From Sulfitobacter sp. THAF37 (lineage in GTDB: Bacteria; Pseudomonadota; Alphaproteobacteria; Rhodobacterales; Rhodobacteraceae): DNA of 64,000 bases. The notes beneath the pieces were generated by a model, which was not told where the DNA came from, ran no database searches, and was given only the letters and a program-made list of their open reading frames with translations. The stretch covers positions 2,057,501 through 2,121,500 of the forward strand of contig NZ_CP045372.1 of the NCBI RefSeq assembly GCF_009363555.1. Direction: 5' to 3'. Below are positions 17,884-26,942 of the stretch, piece after piece. A program made the translations under genes and the position numbers. Numbering within the stretch: position 1 is the stretch's first letter; each line of letters starts with the position of its first letter.

Positions 17884-18924
17884 TCAGCCGACCTTCACGA
17901 TGGTCTTGCCGGTGTTGCCGCCCGTCAGCATGTCCATGAACGCCTGCGGGGCGTTCTCAAGCCCGTCGGTGATGTCTTCTTCGTATTTCACCCTGCCGTC
18001 CGCCACCATGGGCGCGACTTCCTTCAGGAATTCGCCGTAGCGGTCCCAGTGGTTGGCGATGATGAAGCCGGTGACGGTCAGGTGTTTCACCAGCAGTGTG
18101 CGCCACAGCTTCGGCCCGGTCAGCCCGTCGCTGCTGGCGCCATCGCCCAGCCCGCCGGCGTTGTACCAGGCCACCATGCCGCACAGGGGGATGCGGCCGA
18201 AACGGTTCATCTGGGGCAGGGTGGCTTCCAGTACCGGCCCGCCCACGTTCTCGAAATAGACATCGACCCCGTCGGGCGCGGCATCTTTCAGCGCGCCGCG
18301 CAGGCTGGACACGTTGTCATGCGCCCGGTGATCAATGCAGGCGTCAAAGCCGAAGGTTTCAGTCGCCAGTCTGCATTTGTCGGGGCCGCCCGCGACGCCC
18401 ACGGCGCGCAGGCCCTTTGCCTTGGCCAGCTGGCCGACCATCGACCCCACCGGCCCGGTCGCGGCGGCGACCAGCAGGGTTTCCCCCTCTTTCGGCTTGC
18501 CGATCTCGTTCAGCCCGTACCAGCCGGTGAAACCGGGCATCCCCAGCACACCCAGCGCGGTCGTGATCGGCGCCTGATCGGGGTCGAGCTTGCGACACAT
18601 CTTTGCGTCGGCCAGGCTGTGGGTGGCCCAGCCGAACATGCCGAACACATAGTCGCCCTCCGCGAAACCCGAAGCGTTCGACGCGATGACCCGCCCGACG
18701 CCGCCGCCTTCCATCTTGCCGCCCAGCGGCACCGGATCGGCATAGGACTTCGCATCGTCCATCCGGCCGCGCATGTAGGGGTCGAGCGACATATACTCCA
18801 CCGCGACCAGAATCTGCCCCTCGCCGGGGGTGGGCATGTCTTCGGTCTCAAGCCGAAAATTGTCGGGGGCGGGCGCACCATCGGGCCGGCTGGCCAGGAC
18901 GATCTGCTGCATCTGTGAACTCAT
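17884..18924 (-). CDS. NADPH-dependent medium-chain reductase (CurA/prostaglandin-reductase-like)
   Basis: 346 residues of the zinc-free medium-chain dehydrogenase/reductase class. The N-terminal GroES-like domain contains MSLDPYMRGRM. The Rossmann domain has AATGPVGSMVGQLAKAKG, and FENVGG and IPLCGMVAWYN are characteristic of the leukotriene B4 12-hydroxydehydrogenase/CurA branch. Such enzymes reduce the C=C bond of enones, including lipid-peroxidation products. It stands alone, with suhB divergent 153 bases away. Physiological substrate unknown. Confidence 0.85.
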   Translation of the reverse strand: MSSQMQQIVLASRPDGAPAPDNFRLETEDMPTPGEGQILVAVEYMSLDPYMRGRMDDAKSYADPVPLGGKMEGGGVGRVIASNASGFAEGDYVFGMFGWATHSLADAKMCRKLDPDQAPITTALGVLGMPGFTGWYGLNEIGKPKEGETLLVAAATGPVGSMVGQLAKAKGLRAVGVAGGPDKCRLATETFGFDACIDHRAHDNVSSLRGALKDAAPDGVDVYFENVGGPVLEATLPQMNRFGRIPLCGMVAWYNAGGLGDGASSDGLTGPKLWRTLLVKHLTVTGFIIANHWDRYGEFLKEVAPMVADGRVKYEEDITDGLENAPQAFMDMLTGGNTGKTIVKVG

Positions 18925-19077
18925 GTGTCTCTTCCTTCTTCCAAGCTGCCCTTACCCTGTGGCATTCCGCCGCAAAGGCAAGGGTGATCGCACGTCAGGT
19001 CCCGTGCCGCATCTTGCCCTTGGCATTTCTGGGCGTGACGCCTATACGCAGCGCCTGATCCATCTAAGGGGCGCAAC

Positions 19078-19863
19078 ATGGTTGGCAGTGCGAATCTCAA
19101 CATCATGATCAAGGCGGCACGCAAGGCGGGGCGCGGGTTGATCAAGGACTTCCGGGAAGTTGAGAACCTTCAGGTTTCGGTCAAGGGCGCGGGCGATTTC
19201 GTCAGCCGGGCCGACCTGAGCGCGGAAAAGACCCTCAAGGAAGAGCTGTTGGGCGCGCGGCCCACCTACGGCTGGCTGGCCGAAGAGGGCGGCGAAGAGG
19301 CGGGTCAGGATCCCACCCGCCGCTGGATCGTCGATCCGCTGGACGGGACCACCAATTTCCTGCACGGCCTGCCGCACTGGGCGATTTCCATCGCGCTGGA
19401 ACACAAGGGCCAGATCGTCGCGGGTGTCGTCTTCGACCCCGCCAAGGACGAGATGTTCTTTGCCGAGAAGGGCGCGGGCGCCTGGATGAACGAAAGCCGC
19501 CTGCGGGTGTCGGGGCGCGGTCGGATGATCGAAAGCATCTTTGCCACCGGTCTGCCCTTTGGCGGCCGGTCCGACCTGCCCGCGACGCTCAAGGACCTGG
19601 GCCGCCTGATGCCGGTCTGCGCGGGTGTGCGCCGCTGGGGGGCTGCGGCGCTGGACCTCGCCTATGTCGCCGCCGGGCGCTACGATGGCTTCTGGGAACG
19701 CCGCCTGAACGCCTGGGACCTTGCCGCCGGCATGGTGATCGTCAGGGAAGCGGGCGGCCTTGTCGAGCCGCTGAACCCGCAGGGCGATGTCATCGCCGAC
19801 GGCGAGATCATCTGCGCCAACGAGGCGATCTTCAACAGTTTCACCAAGGTGATCCGCGGTTAG
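19078..19863 (+). CDS. suhB: Inositol-1-monophosphatase family protein
   Basis: 261 residues, preceded by AAGGGGCGCAAC. Metal-binding signatures of the family are complete: EE at about 69-70, WIVDPLDGTTNFLHG (83-97) and the C-terminal WDLAAGMVIVREAGG. It hydrolyses inositol 1-phosphate and related phosphates with Mg2+; SuhB in enterobacteria also takes part in rRNA antitermination complexes. The stop overlaps that of the convergent GFA gene by a few bases. Confidence 0.9.
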   Translation: MVGSANLNIMIKAARKAGRGLIKDFREVENLQVSVKGAGDFVSRADLSAEKTLKEELLGARPTYGWLAEEGGEEAGQDPTRRWIVDPLDGTTNFLHGLPHWAISIALEHKGQIVAGVVFDPAKDEMFFAEKGAGAWMNESRLRVSGRGRMIESIFATGLPFGGRSDLPATLKDLGRLMPVCAGVRRWGAAALDLAYVAAGRYDGFWERRLNAWDLAAGMVIVREAGGLVEPLNPQGDVIADGEIICANEAIFNSFTKVIRG

Positions 19864-20255
19864 TCTTCGCCGGAAGGCTTGCGGTCCGATGGATGATTCA
19901 CGCCGTCGACCCAGTCGACCGGCTCGTGTTCCCATGTCCGCACGCCTTCGATGCAGCCCAGGTTGATCCCGCATTGCGCCGGGTCCGACCGGCGCTGGTG
20001 ATAGACGTAGATGCCGCAGATCTTGCAGAAATAGTGCTTGGCCGTGTGGCTGCCCCAGGTGTACCGGGTCAGGCTCCCGGCCCCCTTCGTCACCTTGACC
20101 GAGGCCGTCGTGGCCGTCACCGCCGCCGCCTGCCTGCGTTTGCAGAACGAACAGGTGCAGCGTGTGGCATCCGCCAGCCCGCCGGGCAGATGCGCCGTCA
20201 CCTCCACCGCGCCGCAATGGCAGGAGGCGGTGATATCCATCGCGCTGCCGGTCAT
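19860..20255 (-). CDS. GFA-family (glutathione-dependent formaldehyde-activating-like) zinc protein
   Basis: 131 residues with the seven-cysteine pattern of the GFA/CENP-V fold: Cys12 and Cys14 (SCHCG), Cys33, Cys35 and Cys38 (CTCSFC), Cys77 and Cys80 (CKIC). Members bind zinc; some condense formaldehyde with glutathione, though most are uncharacterised. The ATG overlaps the TGA of the upstream rhomboid gene (ATGA), so the two are translationally coupled. No formaldehyde-oxidation gene is nearby, so the biochemical role is open. Confidence 0.85.
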   Translation of the reverse strand: MTGSAMDITASCHCGAVEVTAHLPGGLADATRCTCSFCKRRQAAAVTATTASVKVTKGAGSLTRYTWGSHTAKHYFCKICGIYVYHQRRSDPAQCGINLGCIEGVRTWEHEPVDWVDGVNHPSDRKPSGED

Positions 20256-20995
20256 CGCCGCCGGACCTTGGGCACGCGGCTGCGCACCACCGGATAGGTC
20301 GCCGCCGGGTGCGGCGGATGACCATCGGTGCGCGACCAGAACCGGACCCCGCCCCGGCGCAACCACAACGGCAAGGTCAGCGCCAGCCCCGCCAGGAACC
20401 CGCCGGCATGGGCCCAGTAGGCCACGCCGCCGCTTTCGGGCGTCGCCCCCATGCCGCCGATGAACTGCATCGCGAACCACAGGATCAGGATGATCCACGC
20501 CGGGATCGGGAAGATGCGGAAGAACACGATGAATATGATCAGGATGTCGATCTTGGCCTTGGGGAACAGCAACAGGTAGCCGCCCATCACCCCCGCGATT
20601 GCACCGGAGGCGCCCACCATCGGCACGAAGGACAGCGGCTCGAACAGCACCTGACCCAGCCCGGCGGCAATCCCCGATGCCAGGTAGAACCCGAGGTAGG
20701 GCAGATGCCCCATCTCGTCCTCCACATTGTCGCCGTAGATCCACAGGAACAACATGTTGCCCGCCAGATGCATCCATCCCGCGTGCAGGAACATCGACGT
20801 GAAAAGACCGTGCAGCCCGCCCCCCTGAGACACCTCCGCCGGGATCAGCGCGTAGGAGGCAAAGAACAGGTTGATCTGGCGCGGGTCCGACAGGATCGGC
20901 ACGTAGCTCAGGAAGATCCCGATGTTCAGCGCCATCAGCGCGTAGGTGACATAGGGCGTGCGGCCCGAAGGATTATGGTCGCGGATCGGAAACAT
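20252..20995 (-). CDS. Rhomboid-family intramembrane serine protease
   Basis: 247 residues from the ATG at 20995; the frame extends upstream without homology. The catalytic pair is Ser130 in GASGAIAG and His196 in AHAGGFLAG, and the HLAGN motif (76-80) stabilises the oxyanion. At least six hydrophobic segments span the inner membrane. The basic C-terminal tail (about 215-247) is cytoplasmic or disordered. It is coupled by ATGA to the GFA gene and divergent from the racemase-like gene at 21067. Client proteins are unknown. Confidence 0.9.
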   Translation of the reverse strand: MFPIRDHNPSGRTPYVTYALMALNIGIFLSYVPILSDPRQINLFFASYALIPAEVSQGGGLHGLFTSMFLHAGWMHLAGNMLFLWIYGDNVEDEMGHLPYLGFYLASGIAAGLGQVLFEPLSFVPMVGASGAIAGVMGGYLLLFPKAKIDILIIFIVFFRIFPIPAWIILILWFAMQFIGGMGATPESGGVAYWAHAGGFLAGLALTLPLWLRRGGVRFWSRTDGHPPHPAATYPVVRSRVPKVRRR

Positions 20996-21066
20996 GGGCG
21001 CACAGTTTGCGATTGGACTGGCGGGGTCAAGTGGTGTTGACTGACCCGAACCCGGAAAGGACCGCG

Positions 21067-21711
21067 ATGAAGATTGCCTGCCTGCACACCGCCGACGTCC
21101 ATGTGCAGACTTTCGATGCCCTGTTCGCAAAGGCGGGGTTTCAGGGCGTTGTTCATCATGTGGTCCGGGCTGACCTGCTGGCGCAGGCGCGCGAGGAGGG
21201 GGCGGCCGCCGTCCGCGCCGATTTGCGGCAGGCCATCGCGGCACTTGGTGACGCGGGGTCGGTGTTGTGCACCTGTTCGACCCTGGGGCCGCTCATTGAC
21301 GACATGTCGCAGGCCGATCCACGCCTGTTGCGCATCGACCGACCGCTGATGGAGCAGGCGGCCCGGCTTGGCGGCAGGATATTGGTGGTGCTTTGTCTTG
21401 AAAGCACTCGCAGGGCGACCTGCGATTTGCTGGCGCGCGCCGCGTCGGAACTGGACCGTAAGGTAGAGCACGAAGTGCTGCTCTGCGCCGAGGTCTGGGC
21501 GCTGTTCGAAGCAGGGCAGACGGACGCATTCCTGCGCGAAATCGCAACGCGTACCCGGCAGGCGCTGGCGGAGATCCCCGACATCAGCGCTGTGGTTCTG
21601 GCCCAGGCCTCCATGATGGGGGCCGGGGATTATCTGGCAGAGGTGCCCGTGCCGGTCCTGTCCGCTCCGGCTTTGGCGGTGGACCGGGCCATCGGCATCG
21701 CCCGGTCCTGA
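21067..21711 (+). CDS. Asp/Glu racemase-like protein, probably degenerate active site
   Basis: 214 residues from the ATG at 21067, preceded by GGAAAGGACCGCG. The pattern of alternating strands and helices, with LCTCSTLGPLIDD (67-79) and VVLAQASMMGAGDYL followed by VPVLSAPALAVDRAIG, resembles the Asp/Glu/hydantoin racemase superfamily. That family needs two cysteines on opposite domains. The first is available (Cys68/Cys70), but the second position reads AQAS without cysteine, so true racemase activity is doubtful. It lies between the rhomboid and putA genes, with no operon partner on its strand. The family call is moderate. Confidence 0.55.
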   Translation: MKIACLHTADVHVQTFDALFAKAGFQGVVHHVVRADLLAQAREEGAAAVRADLRQAIAALGDAGSVLCTCSTLGPLIDDMSQADPRLLRIDRPLMEQAARLGGRILVVLCLESTRRATCDLLARAASELDRKVEHEVLLCAEVWALFEAGQTDAFLREIATRTRQALAEIPDISAVVLAQASMMGAGDYLAEVPVPVLSAPALAVDRAIGIARS

Positions 21712-21715
21712 TCCG

Positions 21716-24700
21716 TCAGGCCATGGCCCCCAGAAGCTGCGCGTTGCCACCCGATGCGGTTGTGTCGACGCAGACATGGCGTTCGGCGCGGACGCGGGCA
21801 GGGTCCGGCATGCCGGGGATCATGGGGACGATCGGGCCTTTGCGCTGGGCCAGGGCGGTCTCGATCGCGCGGCCTGTGTCGGCATCGCCCCACCACAGCA
21901 CACCGCCGTACCCCGGGCCGTCCGTCAGGGCGGCAGGGTCGATCCTGCCGCTGGCCTGCACGGCCACACCGCCCAGAGCCTCGACCGCGCGGGCCTGTGC
22001 CGCCGCGAGCTCCGGCCCCGGACCCATGCACAGCAGCGCAGGCCGGGGCAGGGTGGTCAGCCGGTTGGATTCACCGGTCGGCCCGGGCATCGACAGGGTC
22101 TCGATCGGCTTGTAGCCGACCTGCGCGGGCAGGGTGGGCAGCTTGTCCTGCGCCTTGTCCCAGGCACCCTCGCGCTGCTGCACGTCCGGGGCGCTGAAGC
22201 GGGGCAGGTAGTTCGGCCCCCCCGCCTTTGGCCCGGTCCCCGACAGCCCCTCGCCGCCGAAGGGCTGGCTGCCCACGATGGCGCCGATCTGGTTGCGGTT
22301 GACGTATATGTTGCCCGCCTCGATCCGCTCGGCCACATGTTGCACCCGGTCGTCGATGCGGGTGTGCAGACCGAATGTCAGCCCGTAGCCGGTGCCGTTG
22401 ATCGCGTCGATCACCTTGTCCAGATGGCTGCTCTTGAAGGTTGCCAGGTGCAGCACCGGGCCAAAGATCTCACGCTCCAGATCGGCAATGCCCTTCACCC
22501 CGATGATGGTGGGCGCGATGTAGGTGCCGCCCTCCGGCGCGGTCAGCTCGGCAATCACACGCCCGTCAGCACGGGCGGCGGCGATATGATCCGCGATCCC
22601 CTTGCGCGCGGCCTCGTCGATGACCGGGCCGACGTCGGTGGACAGATGCCAGGGGTCGCCCATGTTCAGCGCCTGCATCGCCCCGATCAGCATCTTGGTG
22701 AATTCCTCGGCAATGTCTTCCTGCACATAGAGACAGCGCAGCGCCGAACACCGCTGACCCGCCGATTGGAAGGCGCTTTCGATGATTGCCTGAACCGCCT
22801 GTTCGGGCAGCGCGGTGCTGTCCACGATCATCGCGTTCAACCCGCCCGTCTCGGCAATCAGGGGCGTGCCGGGGGCGCAATGGTCGGCCATGTTGGCGCG
22901 AATGCGCTGCGCCGTGGCGGTGGAGCCGGTAAAGGCCACCCCATTGATCCGCGCATCCCCCGTCAGCGCCGCGCCCACGTCGCCGCCACCCGGCAACAAT
23001 TGCAGGGCGGTGCGTGGCACACCCGCCTCGTGCAGCAGCCGCACGATCAGATGCGCCACCAGCGGGGTCTGCTCTGCCGGTTTCGCCAGCACCCCGTTGC
23101 CCGCCGCCAGCGCCGCCGCAATTTGCCCGGTAAAGATCGCCATGGGGAAGTTCCACGGCGAGATGCAGGTGAAGAGGCCCGCGGGCGGCTCGTTCATCGC
23201 CTGTCCGGCGTAGTAATACAGAAAATCGACCCCCTCGCGCAGTTCCGCCACGCAATCGGGCAGACCCTTGCCAGCCTCGCGGGCGAGCAGGGCAAAAATC
23301 TCGCCGTAGTTTTGCTCGATCAGGTCGGCGGCTTTCATCAGCACCCGGCGGCGTTCGTCCAGCGGGGCATCCCAGGGGGCGGCAGCATCCAATGCCGTCG
23401 CAACATCGGCCGTCGACGCATGGCGCACCGTGCCGGGGGAGCCATCGGGCAGCGCCGGGTTGGTCACGGCCACGGGATCCTCCGGCGCGGCATCGCCCGC
23501 GATCAGCGGCGCGGCCTCCCAGCGGTGCGACAGAAACGGTCCGCGCGCGTCCTCCACCTCGGCCAGGGTCTGGGTGTGAGACAGGTCGAATCCACGCGCG
23601 TTCCTGCGCAGGGGCAGGAATACTTCCGGCCCCGTCGGAATGGCGATATTGGTGCGGCCCAACTGCTCGAACGGGTCGGCGGCCACGACCTCGGGCGGCA
23701 CGTCCTCGTCCACGATCTGGTTCACGAAGCTCGAATTCGCCCCGTTTTCCAGCAAGCGCCGCACGAGGTAGGCCAGCAGGTCACGGTGCGCGCCCACGGG
23801 GGCATAGATCCGGCAGCGGGTCTTGTGCTTTTCCATCACCAGAGTGTGCAGCGTCTCGCCCATGCCGTGCAGGCGCTGGAACTCGAAGGCTTCCTTGTCC
23901 TTCGCCATGTGCAGCACGGCGGCGACGGTATGCGCGTTGTGGGTGGCGAACTGCGGATAGATCCGGTCGGTCATCCCCAGAAGCTTGCGCGCATTGGCGA
24001 TGTAGCTCACATCGGTCGCGGCCTTCTGGGTAAAGACAGGAAAGCCGTTCACGCCATCCACCTGCGCGCGCTTGATCTCAGTGTCCCAATAGGCGCCCTT
24101 GACCAGACGCACCATGATCTTGCGGTCATGCTTCTGCGCCATATCGTAAAGCGCGTCGATCACGGTGCCCGCACGGGGCCCAAAGGCCTGCACCACGATG
24201 CCGAACCCGTCCCAGCCCGCCAGCGCGGGCTCCGACATCACCCGTTCGATCACCTCCAGCGACAGCGCCAGCCGGTCGGCTTCCTCCGCATCGACGTTCA
24301 GCCCCATGCCGGCGGATTTCGCCAGCAGCGCCAGTGCCCGCAGGCGCGGCACCAGTTCGTTCATCACCGCGTCCTCCTGCGCCACCTCGTAGCGCGGATG
24401 CAGCGCCGACAGCTTGACCGAAATGCCGGGGTTCTTGCGGATGTCCTCGTGCGTGCAGGCGGTCGCGATGGCCGAAATCGCGCGGCTGTAGCTCAGGTGG
24501 TACCGCTTCGCGTCGCGTTCGGTGCGCGCAGCCTCGCCCAGCATGTCGTAGGAATAGGTGAAGCCCTTCTTCTCCATCCCCGCCGCACGCTTCATCGCCG
24601 CCTCGATGTCCTCGCCCAGCACGAACTGGCGGCCCATTTCCTTCATCGCGCGGGAAACCGCGGTGCGGATCACCGGCTCGCCCAGCCGTTTGATCGCCGC

Positions 24701-25138
24701 GCGCAGATGGCGCACCGGGCCGGGCTGATCGTCGTCCAGCACACGACCCGTCAGCATCAGCGCCCAGGTGGAGGCATTGACGAGGCTGGAGGTCGAATGA
24801 CCCATGTGCCGGCCCCAGTCGCTGGGCGCGATCTTGTCCTCGATCAGCGCGTCGATGGTGTCGGCGTCCGGCACCCGCAACAGCGCCTCTGCCAGGCACA
24901 TCAGCGCGACCCCTTCGTCGGTGGAAAGCCCGTATTCCGCCAGGAACACCTCCATCATCCCCGGCGCGGTCGCCCCGCGGATGTCGCGGACCAGACCGGC
25001 GGCGTCCTTGCTGATGGCGGCGCGGTCCTCGGCGCTGAGCGCGGCGGTGCCGATGAGCCCGTCCAACACGGTTTCCTGATCGGCGTACATGTCACCGTCA
25101 ATGCGGTGGCGCAGGGAGGGGGCGTTCTGGACGTTCAT
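21716..25138 (-). CDS. putA: Bifunctional proline dehydrogenase / L-glutamate-gamma-semialdehyde dehydrogenase
   Basis: 1140 residues. The N-terminal FAD-dependent proline dehydrogenase domain (about 80-470) oxidises proline to pyrroline-5-carboxylate. The aldehyde dehydrogenase domain (about 500-1000) produces glutamate; its catalytic cysteine is Cys797 in SAGQRCSAL, and FTGSTATAQRI binds NAD. There is no N-terminal ribbon-helix-helix DNA-binding domain as in enterobacterial PutA, so it is not self-regulating. The divergent Lrp-type gene at 25247 is the expected regulator. The final about 120 residues form the C-terminal extension seen in long PutAs. Confidence 0.96.
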   Translation of the reverse strand: MNVQNAPSLRHRIDGDMYADQETVLDGLIGTAALSAEDRAAISKDAAGLVRDIRGATAPGMMEVFLAEYGLSTDEGVALMCLAEALLRVPDADTIDALIEDKIAPSDWGRHMGHSTSSLVNASTWALMLTGRVLDDDQPGPVRHLRAAIKRLGEPVIRTAVSRAMKEMGRQFVLGEDIEAAMKRAAGMEKKGFTYSYDMLGEAARTERDAKRYHLSYSRAISAIATACTHEDIRKNPGISVKLSALHPRYEVAQEDAVMNELVPRLRALALLAKSAGMGLNVDAEEADRLALSLEVIERVMSEPALAGWDGFGIVVQAFGPRAGTVIDALYDMAQKHDRKIMVRLVKGAYWDTEIKRAQVDGVNGFPVFTQKAATDVSYIANARKLLGMTDRIYPQFATHNAHTVAAVLHMAKDKEAFEFQRLHGMGETLHTLVMEKHKTRCRIYAPVGAHRDLLAYLVRRLLENGANSSFVNQIVDEDVPPEVVAADPFEQLGRTNIAIPTGPEVFLPLRRNARGFDLSHTQTLAEVEDARGPFLSHRWEAAPLIAGDAAPEDPVAVTNPALPDGSPGTVRHASTADVATALDAAAPWDAPLDERRRVLMKAADLIEQNYGEIFALLAREAGKGLPDCVAELREGVDFLYYYAGQAMNEPPAGLFTCISPWNFPMAIFTGQIAAALAAGNGVLAKPAEQTPLVAHLIVRLLHEAGVPRTALQLLPGGGDVGAALTGDARINGVAFTGSTATAQRIRANMADHCAPGTPLIAETGGLNAMIVDSTALPEQAVQAIIESAFQSAGQRCSALRCLYVQEDIAEEFTKMLIGAMQALNMGDPWHLSTDVGPVIDEAARKGIADHIAAARADGRVIAELTAPEGGTYIAPTIIGVKGIADLEREIFGPVLHLATFKSSHLDKVIDAINGTGYGLTFGLHTRIDDRVQHVAERIEAGNIYVNRNQIGAIVGSQPFGGEGLSGTGPKAGGPNYLPRFSAPDVQQREGAWDKAQDKLPTLPAQVGYKPIETLSMPGPTGESNRLTTLPRPALLCMGPGPELAAAQARAVEALGGVAVQASGRIDPAALTDGPGYGGVLWWGDADTGRAIETALAQRKGPIVPMIPGMPDPARVRAERHVCVDTTASGGNAQLLGAMA

Positions 25139-25246
25139 GGCAGTCTCCTTCGGATCATATAGAAAGTATATCGTATCCTTGCGGGTCGTTTTGCCTTATG
25201 TTCGGGTAATCGCGGGGTAAATCGACAGGATTTTGGGGCAATCGAA
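25139..25246. promoter_or_regulatory. putA-putR divergent control region
   Basis: A 108-base gap with an AT-rich core, ATATAGAAAGTATATCGTAT at about 25158-25177. Lrp/AsnC proteins prefer such degenerate AT-rich sites, so this is the likely PutR-binding and putA promoter region. No exact operator can be fixed by eye. Confidence 0.4.
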
Positions 25247-25723
25247 GTGAAAAATGACATTTTTGAGCTGGACCGTTTCGACCGGTCGATTCTGGCCGTC
25301 CTCGCTGAGGATGGCCGCATCAGCATCACCGACCTTGCCAAGCGGATCGGCCTGTCCAAATCCCCCACCCAAGCCCGCCTGCGGCGGCTGGAGGAAACCG
25401 GGGTGATCATCGGCTACCGGGCGCTGCTCGACCCGATCCGGCTGGGGCTGGATCACGTCGCCTTTGTCGAGGTACGGCTCAACGACACCCGCGAGGCGGC
25501 GCTCAGGGCCTTCAACGCGGCGGTGGCCAAAGTGCCCGAGATCGAACAGGCGCATATGATCGCAAGTCACTTCGATTACCTGCTCAAGGTGCGCACACCC
25601 GACATGTCCGCCTATCGCAGGTTCCTGGGAGAGACGATATCAAGCCTGCCCCATGTGTCAAACACCTCTACCTATGTGGCGATGGAAGCGGTGAAGGAGA
25701 CCATGCTGGCGGATAGTGCTTGA
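25247..25723 (+). CDS. putR: Lrp/AsnC-type regulator of proline catabolism
   Basis: 158 residues beginning at GTG. It has an N-terminal HTH (about 10-60; ISITDLAKRIGLSKSPTQARLRRLEETGVI) and a RAM ligand-binding domain. SKSPTQARL and the position divergent from putA match PutR of alphaproteobacteria, which activates putA in response to proline. The last segment (VAMEAVKETM) is typical of that subgroup. Confidence 0.88.
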   Translation: MKNDIFELDRFDRSILAVLAEDGRISITDLAKRIGLSKSPTQARLRRLEETGVIIGYRALLDPIRLGLDHVAFVEVRLNDTREAALRAFNAAVAKVPEIEQAHMIASHFDYLLKVRTPDMSAYRRFLGETISSLPHVSNTSTYVAMEAVKETMLADSA

Positions 25724-25753
25724 CGCAGGGTCAAGTCGGGGCAAGTCTGACAC

Positions 25754-26308
25754 ATGCGAAATCTTGCTCTTGCCCTCGTTCTTTTTCCCGTCATCGGCCT
25801 TGCCGATTGTCCCGCGCCGCCCGATGTGCGGTCGGAAATGCTGAACCTCATCGCCAAATCGCAGGCGGCAGAGACCTACACCGACGGGCGCCGCATCTCA
25901 GGCGAAATGTGGCAGGTCTGGCTTCGCGCCCCGGACGAGGCCGCGCAGGAGGTGCTGGACACCGGGCTGCGGCGGCGTGACTCCTATGACTTCGCGGGCG
26001 CGCTGGCAGAGTTCGACCGCCTGACGGACTACTGCCCCGACTACGCCGAAGGCTTCAACCAGCGCGCCTACATCCATTTTCTGCAAGAGAATTACGAGGC
26101 CGCGCTGGCCGATCTCGACATCGCGCTGGGCCTGCAACCGCTGCACATCGCCGCCCAATCGGGTCGGGCGCTGACCCTGATGAACCTGGGCCGTATCGAG
26201 GCGGCCCGCGCGCAGCTTCTGGAAGCGGTCGGCAACAATCCCTGGCTATCGGAGGCGGCATTGCTGGCCGAGGGCGCACCGCTTGGCCCCAGGGGGCGGG
26301 ACATCTGA
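25754..26308 (+). CDS. Periplasmic TPR-repeat protein
   Basis: 184 residues with a signal peptide (about 1-18, hydrophobic run ending LADC). The helical body contains at least two TPR motifs: about 70-105 (LRRRDSYDFAGALAEFDRLTDYCPDYAEGF) and about 106-140 (NQRAYIHFLQENYEAALADLDIAL). TPRs mediate protein contacts. It begins 31 bases after putR but has no evident link to proline use. It precedes tRNA-Leu. No specific function can be given. Confidence 0.75.
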   Translation: MRNLALALVLFPVIGLADCPAPPDVRSEMLNLIAKSQAAETYTDGRRISGEMWQVWLRAPDEAAQEVLDTGLRRRDSYDFAGALAEFDRLTDYCPDYAEGFNQRAYIHFLQENYEAALADLDIALGLQPLHIAAQSGRALTLMNLGRIEAARAQLLEAVGNNPWLSEAALLAEGAPLGPRGRDI

Positions 26309-26348
26309 CCATTTACACCCCGCGCCCAGCGGCTATGGTGCGGCCCGA

Positions 26349-26435
26349 GCGGGCGTGATGGAATGGTAGACATACCAGACTTAAAATCTGTTGGGGCGTA
26401 GCCCCGTGTGGGTTCGAGTCCCACCGCCCGCACCA
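26349..26435 (+). tRNA. tRNA-Leu (anticodon UAA)
   Basis: 87 nt including an encoded CCA. The acceptor stem GCGGGCG (26349-26355) pairs with CGCCCGC (26425-26431), followed by discriminator A and CCA. The anticodon arm CAGACTTAAAATCTG presents TAA. The long variable arm (TTGGGGCGTAGCCCCG region) is that of a class II tRNA, and the T arm has GGTTCGAGTCC. The gene reads UUA codons. The downstream stretch changes in composition, which is common beside tRNA genes used as integration targets. Confidence 0.96.
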
Positions 26436-26572
26436 CTTCTATTGGCCTACCGCCTTGGGCCACTTGAGGCCGGTTCGGTTCGAGTATCGTCCTCTCACCT
26501 GCACCACATTCCGTCCGTCCCGAGGCACGACCGGGATGTCGGCCCCGGGAAGGTTGCGCTTTGTTTCGTCGG

Positions 26573-26941
26573 TCAATGGATCCTTTCGGCAGCGATCGGA
26601 TGCGGTGGTTGCCCCCATGCGGTCCAACTGCTTCCGCCGACGGGGTCGACACCGATCATCAAATCCAGCCTGCCGCCGACCCTCATCAGCCTGCTCGACT
26701 GCACGAAACGATCGGTAGCCCACAATGCTTCGTCGAACAGCCTGTGCAGGACATTGATCCGGTACCTCAGTGCTTCGGGCGAATTCTTTCTGCAGCCGAG
26801 ATTGCGAAGGATCAGGAAATTCAGGTCAGGCAGTCGGGCAATGCTTTCGACACAGGCGGGCGTGAAGACGCCGTATGTGACCTTGGAGTCCCGGGCGTAG
26901 ACGTCGATCCACTTGGGATAGATCGGAAGGGCTTGTCCCAT
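26573..26941 (-). CDS. Hypothetical protein coupled to Hint-domain gene
   Basis: 122 residues from an ATG one base after the stop of the Hint-domain gene, with GGAGGG six bases upstream. The spacing and ribosome-binding site argue for a real, coupled gene. The sequence begins MGQALPIYPKWIDVYARDSK, is predicted mixed alpha/beta and has no signal peptide or membrane helix. I do not recognise it. The C-terminal 25 residues are low in order and could be a frameshifted tail. A role as partner or substrate-handling factor for the Hint protein is only inference. Confidence 0.5.
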   Translation of the reverse strand: MGQALPIYPKWIDVYARDSKVTYGVFTPACVESIARLPDLNFLILRNLGCRKNSPEALRYRINVLHRLFDEALWATDRFVQSSRLMRVGGRLDLMIGVDPVGGSSWTAWGQPPHPIAAERIH

Positions 26942-26942
26942 T

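Noticed and set aside
21776..25162. 1128-codon plus-strand open frame opposite putA
   Set aside because: It mirrors putA in high-GC DNA, where antisense frames stay open; composition is His/Arg/Gly-rich and unlike any protein family.
26092..26652. Minus-strand frame across tRNA-Leu containing AVGLEPTRGYAPTDFKSG
   Set aside because: This is the antisense of the tRNA gene, a well-known false annotation that recurs in many genomes; it has no ribosome-binding site or conserved flanks.
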